Origin: JBPCNH01 sp051001455
GTDB taxonomy: Bacteria > Actinomycetota > CADDZG01 > WHSQ01
DNA length: 62,169 nt
Direction of reading: 5' to 3'
NCBI GenBank assembly: GCA_051001455.1
Contig: JBPCNH010000035.1
Span: 1-62,169 of the forward strand
Shown here: positions 59,516-62,169 of the stretch, one piece after another
Position numbering within the stretch: the stretch's first letter is position 1
How the letters are laid out: the number at the start of each line of letters is the position of its first letter
Made by a program: the position numbers and the translations under genes
The notes under the pieces: generated by a model
Told to the model about the DNA's origin: nothing
Database searches by the model: none
The model's input: only the letters and a program-made list of their open reading frames with translations

Positions 59516-59548
59516 CCCATTGTCCGTATCACATAGAAGGGAGTGGAA

Positions 59549-60028
59549 ATGCCCAAGGTGACGGTGTACCTGCCCGATGAACTGGCCGAAGAGGTCCGAG
59601 CGGCGGAGAGCGATATCAACATCTCTGCAGCCTGTCAGGAGGCATTGAAGGCTGAGCTGGAGCGCCATAAGCGTCAGCGTGGCCTAGAAGATGGGATGGC
59701 GAGGATCGAAGTGGAGCTACCTGCCGATAAGGAGGGCTCAAGTTGGTACAAAGGCGCTTTCTTCGGTCGCTGGCTCGTGGAGCCCGCCAGCGATGAAACC
59801 CGCACCACGTCGCCGAAACAGGGATGGGATGCCGGTGCGTACTGGGGAATCGCCATCACTGGAAAGGGAAGATTTGTTGCCTACACGGCCCACTGCAACG
59901 AACGTTTCCTTCCGTCCTTGGTCCCCTACGACACCCTTGACGAGATGGACGACGACGTTCCGGAAGACATCCTCATCCTCGCCCGAGCAAGTCTCGGCGA
60001 GGATGTTGTAGTGGATCTAGATTACTGA
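59549..60028 (+). CDS. Ribbon-helix-helix protein with a C-terminal unknown domain (EXLDI-like?)
   Basis: 159 residues from the ATG at 59549, preceded by AAGGGAG; a GTG two codons earlier is less well placed. Residues 1-40 (PKVTVYLPDELAEEV, ISAACQEALKAEL) are a CopG/CcdA-like RHH DNA-binding fold. The rest (~50-159) has GAFFGRWLVEP, an aromatic-rich middle and ends VVDLDY, reminiscent of EXLDI proteins, though I am not certain. It has its own promoter and no obvious toxin partner beside it. Could be an orphan antitoxin or an element-borne regulator. Confidence 0.65.
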   Translation: MPKVTVYLPDELAEEVRAAESDINISAACQEALKAELERHKRQRGLEDGMARIEVELPADKEGSSWYKGAFFGRWLVEPASDETRTTSPKQGWDAGAYWGIAITGKGRFVAYTAHCNERFLPSLVPYDTLDEMDDDVPEDILILARASLGEDVVVDLDY

Positions 60029-60312
60029 GCCTCTAGTCGGCGATTGAGAACACGATACCGACCGTCGCCAATGCTTTCCCCCGGGAAGCCGACGCGACGG
60101 CCTTAGAGAGCCCCAGTGCCGACTTAGGCACTCCGGCGCAGGCGAGTAGCTTTCAGGCGCCTACGCGGGCTGGCAACCCGTACAGGAACAATGGCGCTAT
60201 GCCCACCGACCATGCGTTGTGTTGTTTCGAGGTCCCCCCCCCAGGTTCGGGTTTGAGGGGTCTACCCGAAACCGACATGGCAGACCTGCCACCTCGGCCC
60301 CACCCCAATCCC
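60029..60312. other. Spacer with an imperfect hairpin
   Basis: 284 bases between convergent genes, no supported ORF. GGTTCGGGT (60243) and ACCCGAAACC (60263) form a stem with one bulge and could end transcription of either neighbour. A run of eight C lies just before it. Confidence 0.35.
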
Positions 60313-61161
60313 TCACAACAACGCGACCTTGCCACGCTTTGTGCTCGCCGCGGTCTCGGTGGGATGCGGCAAGAAGACGAATCGCTGCGGTCGCGCGTTC
60401 GGCGCCGTCGCCATCCGCTCTTCGAAGGGCCCGACGTTGCGCGCAAGCTCCACCATCTCCAACGGAGAGATCAGGCGATAGCGGCCGGTGCCGTGGTGTT
60501 CGGCGACCGCCAGCAGCTCGGTGCACAACCCGTCCCGAACTGGGTGGCTGATACCGCGGGAGATCGCCCAGCTGTCCTCCCACGCGTGCAGGCCACCTGG
60601 CAACTGGGGGCACAGGTAGCCCGGCACCGACGCCGCGTGGGCAGGGTGCGCGGTCGCCGCTTGCCAGCAGCTGACCCACACCCCAAGCAGTAGCTGAAAC
60701 TTCTCATCGAGATAGCGCGCTCGCTTCCAAGCGGCGTGCTCCTTGGCCGTTCCGTCAAGCACACTCTCGACGGCGTAGTCCGGCGCGTACGGTCGCAGGG
60801 TTGGAAGGAGATCTTCCGCGGCCTCCTTGATGATCGCCGCGACGGCCGGCCGAAGCACGTCGGTCAGCAACTGCTCCCGGTGTTCGACGTGCCAAGCGCG
60901 CAGCTGGAAGCCGATCCCGCTACGGCGGGCTATCAACGCCGCGCTGCGCGCAGCGAGTCTCTCCTGCGCCTCGGATGCCGCCAGCATCTCGGCGGCGTCG
61001 GTGATCTCGGGTGCTGGTGCCTCCCGTATTTCTTTCGCCACCGCGTCGAGCTCGGCTTGTACGGTTGACTCGTCGGCGTGAATCTTCTCGAGCTCGACAG
61101 GACACTCGATGCCGCCTTCATCGAATGCTCGCTTCCAGGCGGCGTGCTCCATCGGCATCAT
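60313..61161 (-). CDS. Hypothetical element-borne protein with an internal repeat
   Basis: 282 residues, start ATG at 61161 directly after the previous gene's stop. Mostly helical and soluble, with no signal peptide and no recognised family. The octapeptide EHAAWKRA occurs twice (residues ~5 and ~141); the DNA there shares 23 of 24 bases, 408 bp apart and in frame. The C-terminal part contains FLPHPTETA. It ends the minus-strand run of small genes, as in phage or plasmid early regions. Confidence 0.55.
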   Translation of the reverse strand: MMPMEHAAWKRAFDEGGIECPVELEKIHADESTVQAELDAVAKEIREAPAPEITDAAEMLAASEAQERLAARSAALIARRSGIGFQLRAWHVEHREQLLTDVLRPAVAAIIKEAAEDLLPTLRPYAPDYAVESVLDGTAKEHAAWKRARYLDEKFQLLLGVWVSCWQAATAHPAHAASVPGYLCPQLPGGLHAWEDSWAISRGISHPVRDGLCTELLAVAEHHGTGRYRLISPLEMVELARNVGPFEERMATAPNARPQRFVFLPHPTETAASTKRGKVALL

Positions 61162-61162
61162 C

Positions 61163-61426
61163 TCAGTAGCCCTTCAGGATGCTGTCGGCGAGGGCGTCTG
61201 CGGACTTCGAGCCGCTGAAAGTCTCCGCTAACGACTTCGCTTCTTTCTCGTCCGCGGCCATGGACTTGAGCGCCGCCGCGTCGCTCAAGCTGAGCCCCGC
61301 CTCTTGCGCGACCTTCGCTGCTGTTTTTGCGTCGATTCCCATCTCGTGCCCCTTCCGTCGTTCCTGCCGGATTGCCTCAGCAAGCTCGATCACTAATCGC
61401 TCGGTGTCGGATGTCATTGAACCCAT
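61163..61426 (-). CDS. Small helical hypothetical protein
   Basis: 87 residues from the ATG at 61426 (another ATG at 61417). Charged, helical, with RLVIELAEAIRQERRKGHEMG and a segment GIDAKTAAKVAQEAGLSLSDAAALK that looks like a degenerate helix-turn-helix. Stop abuts the next gene. No family recognised. Confidence 0.5.
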   Translation of the reverse strand: MGSMTSDTERLVIELAEAIRQERRKGHEMGIDAKTAAKVAQEAGLSLSDAAALKSMAADEKEAKSLAETFSGSKSADALADSILKGY

Positions 61427-61625
61427 CTTGAGTTGAGGCGACGCGTTCTTCAAGGACGCGTGAGTCACGCTCGCCGTCGACGTCTCGAATCGCCTTGATG
61501 GTTTCGATTGGAAACCGATGGAGCAGGTACTCGACGACCTCGAGCGCGCTCTCAAGGAGATGTCGGTCGCGCGCGCGCTTGCGGCGCTGCCTCTCGCGAG
61601 CCTGCGCGCGCACTTCATCTGTCAC
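61377..61625 (-). CDS. Small basic hypothetical protein
   Basis: 82 residues from the GTG at 61625: a strongly basic N-terminus (RAQARERQRRKRARDR), then HLLESALEVVEYLLHRFPIE. It overlaps the next gene by 50 bases in another frame, so only one of the two may be real in that stretch. No family recognised. Confidence 0.35.
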   Translation of the reverse strand: MTDEVRAQARERQRRKRARDRHLLESALEVVEYLLHRFPIETIKAIRDVDGERDSRVLEERVASTQDGFNDIRHRAISDRAC

Positions 61626-61734
61626 TGGGAACCCCTCGACGCGCCCCGGGATCGTGGCCTTGATGCAGGACGCAGGTTCGCTTCGGCGAAAGGGCGCGAA
61701 GCCACCCGGGGCACGTCGAAACTTTCTTCTGGTG

Positions 61735-62004
61735 TCACTCGACCACCACCACTTGCTCGACGGCGTGTCGATGCGCGCACTTGCTGCGAGCTGGACAGTC
61801 GCAGCGCCACCATCCGTCCCGGTACTCGACCGTCCAGGCGCGGCCATTGCCGCGCACCGTGGCCTCGACGTGATCGGAACCGGCGCGCCGGATCTGCACC
61901 CGACCTTGGATCAAGTAGCGCAATCCCTTGGACGCTGCGTTCTCCCGGCCGTTGCCTACCCTGAGCAGTAATCCGTTTCCGAGATCCCTTAGCGCGTCCT
62001 TCAT
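61735..62004 (-). CDS. SWIM zinc-finger protein
   Basis: 89 residues from the ATG at 62004. The C-terminus has the SWIM signature CDC-x5-CAH (CDCPARSKCAHRHAV), preceded by strands (YLIQGRVQIRRAGSDHVEATVRG, WTVEYRDGWW) typical of the motif's lead-in. SWIM fingers bind DNA or proteins and occur in recombination and transposon proteins. Here the domain stands alone. Confidence 0.65.
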   Translation of the reverse strand: MKDALRDLGNGLLLRVGNGRENAASKGLRYLIQGRVQIRRAGSDHVEATVRGNGRAWTVEYRDGWWRCDCPARSKCAHRHAVEQVVVVE

Positions 62005-62011
62005 GGGGCGC

Positions 62012-62119
62012 TCAGTTTCCAAAGTGTCTAACGGCGTTAGACACTTCCTGCTGGGTGGGATATGTCTCAGCGACCGTCTCGGTCAGGATGCGCCGTTGCA
62101 GCGCGGATAGGTTTCTCAC
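62012..62119 (-). CDS. Very short ORF in the element operon (35 residues)
   Basis: GTG at 62119 overlaps the upstream stop (GTGA) and the stop lies eight bases before the SWIM gene. Reads RNLSALQRRILTETVAETY and ends VSNAVRHFGN, plausible as a small helical protein. Its last third coincides with a perfect palindrome, so the constraint there may be on DNA. Confidence 0.35.
   Translation of the reverse strand: MRNLSALQRRILTETVAETYPTQQEVSNAVRHFGN
62022..62046. promoter_or_regulatory. 25-bp palindrome upstream of the SWIM gene
   Basis: AAGTGTCTAAC-GGC-GTTAGACACTT: 11-bp perfect arms with a three-base centre, ending 18 bases before the SWIM ATG. It looks like a dimeric repressor site; as an RNA it would be a stable hairpin without a T run. 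Confidence 0.55.
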
Positions 62120-62169
62120 GATGCAATCCCTCTGCGGCGCGGCATCCGTCCAAGCAGGGCGTCGAGTTG
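62116..62169 (-). CDS. 3' end of a gene running off the right edge
   Basis: Eighteen codons in an open frame ending LGRMPRRRGIAS and a TGA that overlaps the next start by four bases. The overlap is the only evidence that it is real; no function can be given. Confidence 0.35.
   Translation of the reverse strand, partial: QLDALLGRMPRRRGIAS

Noticed and set aside
60199..60693. Plus-strand ORF opposite the 282-residue element gene
   Set aside because: Reads as Pro/Arg-rich, lacks a ribosome site, and the minus-strand frame has better amino-acid composition and gene context.

Overview
The window reads as a slice of an Actinomycetota (high-GC Gram-positive) chromosome, probably from an uncultured lineage outside the well-studied genera. 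The grounds are the high G+C content, frequent GTG starts, an hspR-dnaJ-grpE-dnaK-clpB heat-shock operon with a HAIR-like operator, a phosphatidylinositol-phosphate synthase / acyltransferase / PimA-like mannosyltransferase block next to thrS and a HIT gene, an EF-G2, two LexA boxes of the mycobacterial type, and the runs alaS-ruvX-mltG-aroE and pdxS-pdxT-yebC-ruvCAB-yajC-secDF-apt-relA. No rRNA gene, complete tRNA gene or CRISPR array was seen.

Layout. 1-3.4 kb (minus): a regulatory module of Roadblock/LC7 protein, DUF4388/PATAN protein, MglA/CvnD-like GTPase and a poly-proline protein, leading into the 5' end of a pilB-type pilus ATPase. 3.6-13.1 kb (minus): aroE, mltG, ruvX, alaS, a small membrane protein, rarA, aspS, hisS. 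13.2-15.0 kb (plus): split transketolase. 15.0-25.2 kb (minus): dtd, a lipid-anchored class B PBP, relA, apt, secF, secD, yajC, ruvB, ruvA, ruvC. 25.3-30.6 kb (minus): yebC, pdxT, pdxS, two tandem DUF3048 proteins and a degenerate M48-like membrane protein. 30.7-45.9 kb, both strands: YibE/F, the lipid/PIM genes, EF-G2, HIT, thrS, a secreted metalloprotease, an IolC-like aldolase, a TPR protein with a MidA-type methyltransferase, a HELSH lipoprotein, a 2-hydroxyacid dehydrogenase and an SOS-regulated HNH endonuclease. 46.2-53.0 kb (minus): the heat-shock operon, transcribed from a promoter at about 52.95 kb. 53.1-58.7 kb: an orphan histidine kinase directly downstream of a secreted subtilisin whose last 105 residues are a tryptophan pentad repeat, then a small zinc-type protein, a GerMN/Gmad2 lipoprotein and a DUF4442 thioesterase.

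From about 58.89 kb rightwards the character changes. The 3' half of a tRNA-Val gene lies without its 5' half, followed by direct repeats like integrase arm sites, an RHH-type protein with its own promoter, and a run of small overlapping minus-strand genes (including a SWIM zinc-finger protein) that continues off the window. I read this as one end of an integrated mobile element whose integrase and intact tRNA lie beyond the right edge.

Most genes are tightly packed, with ATGA, GTGA or TGATG stop/start overlaps. Three convergent pairs share a palindromic stop (CTAG or TTAA), and several operon heads have a -10-like box 5-6 bases before the start codon, which suggests leaderless transcription. 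The candidates for little-described biology are the repeat-tailed subtilisin/kinase pair, the PATAN-Roadblock-GTPase-polyproline module beside PilB, and the element at the right end.
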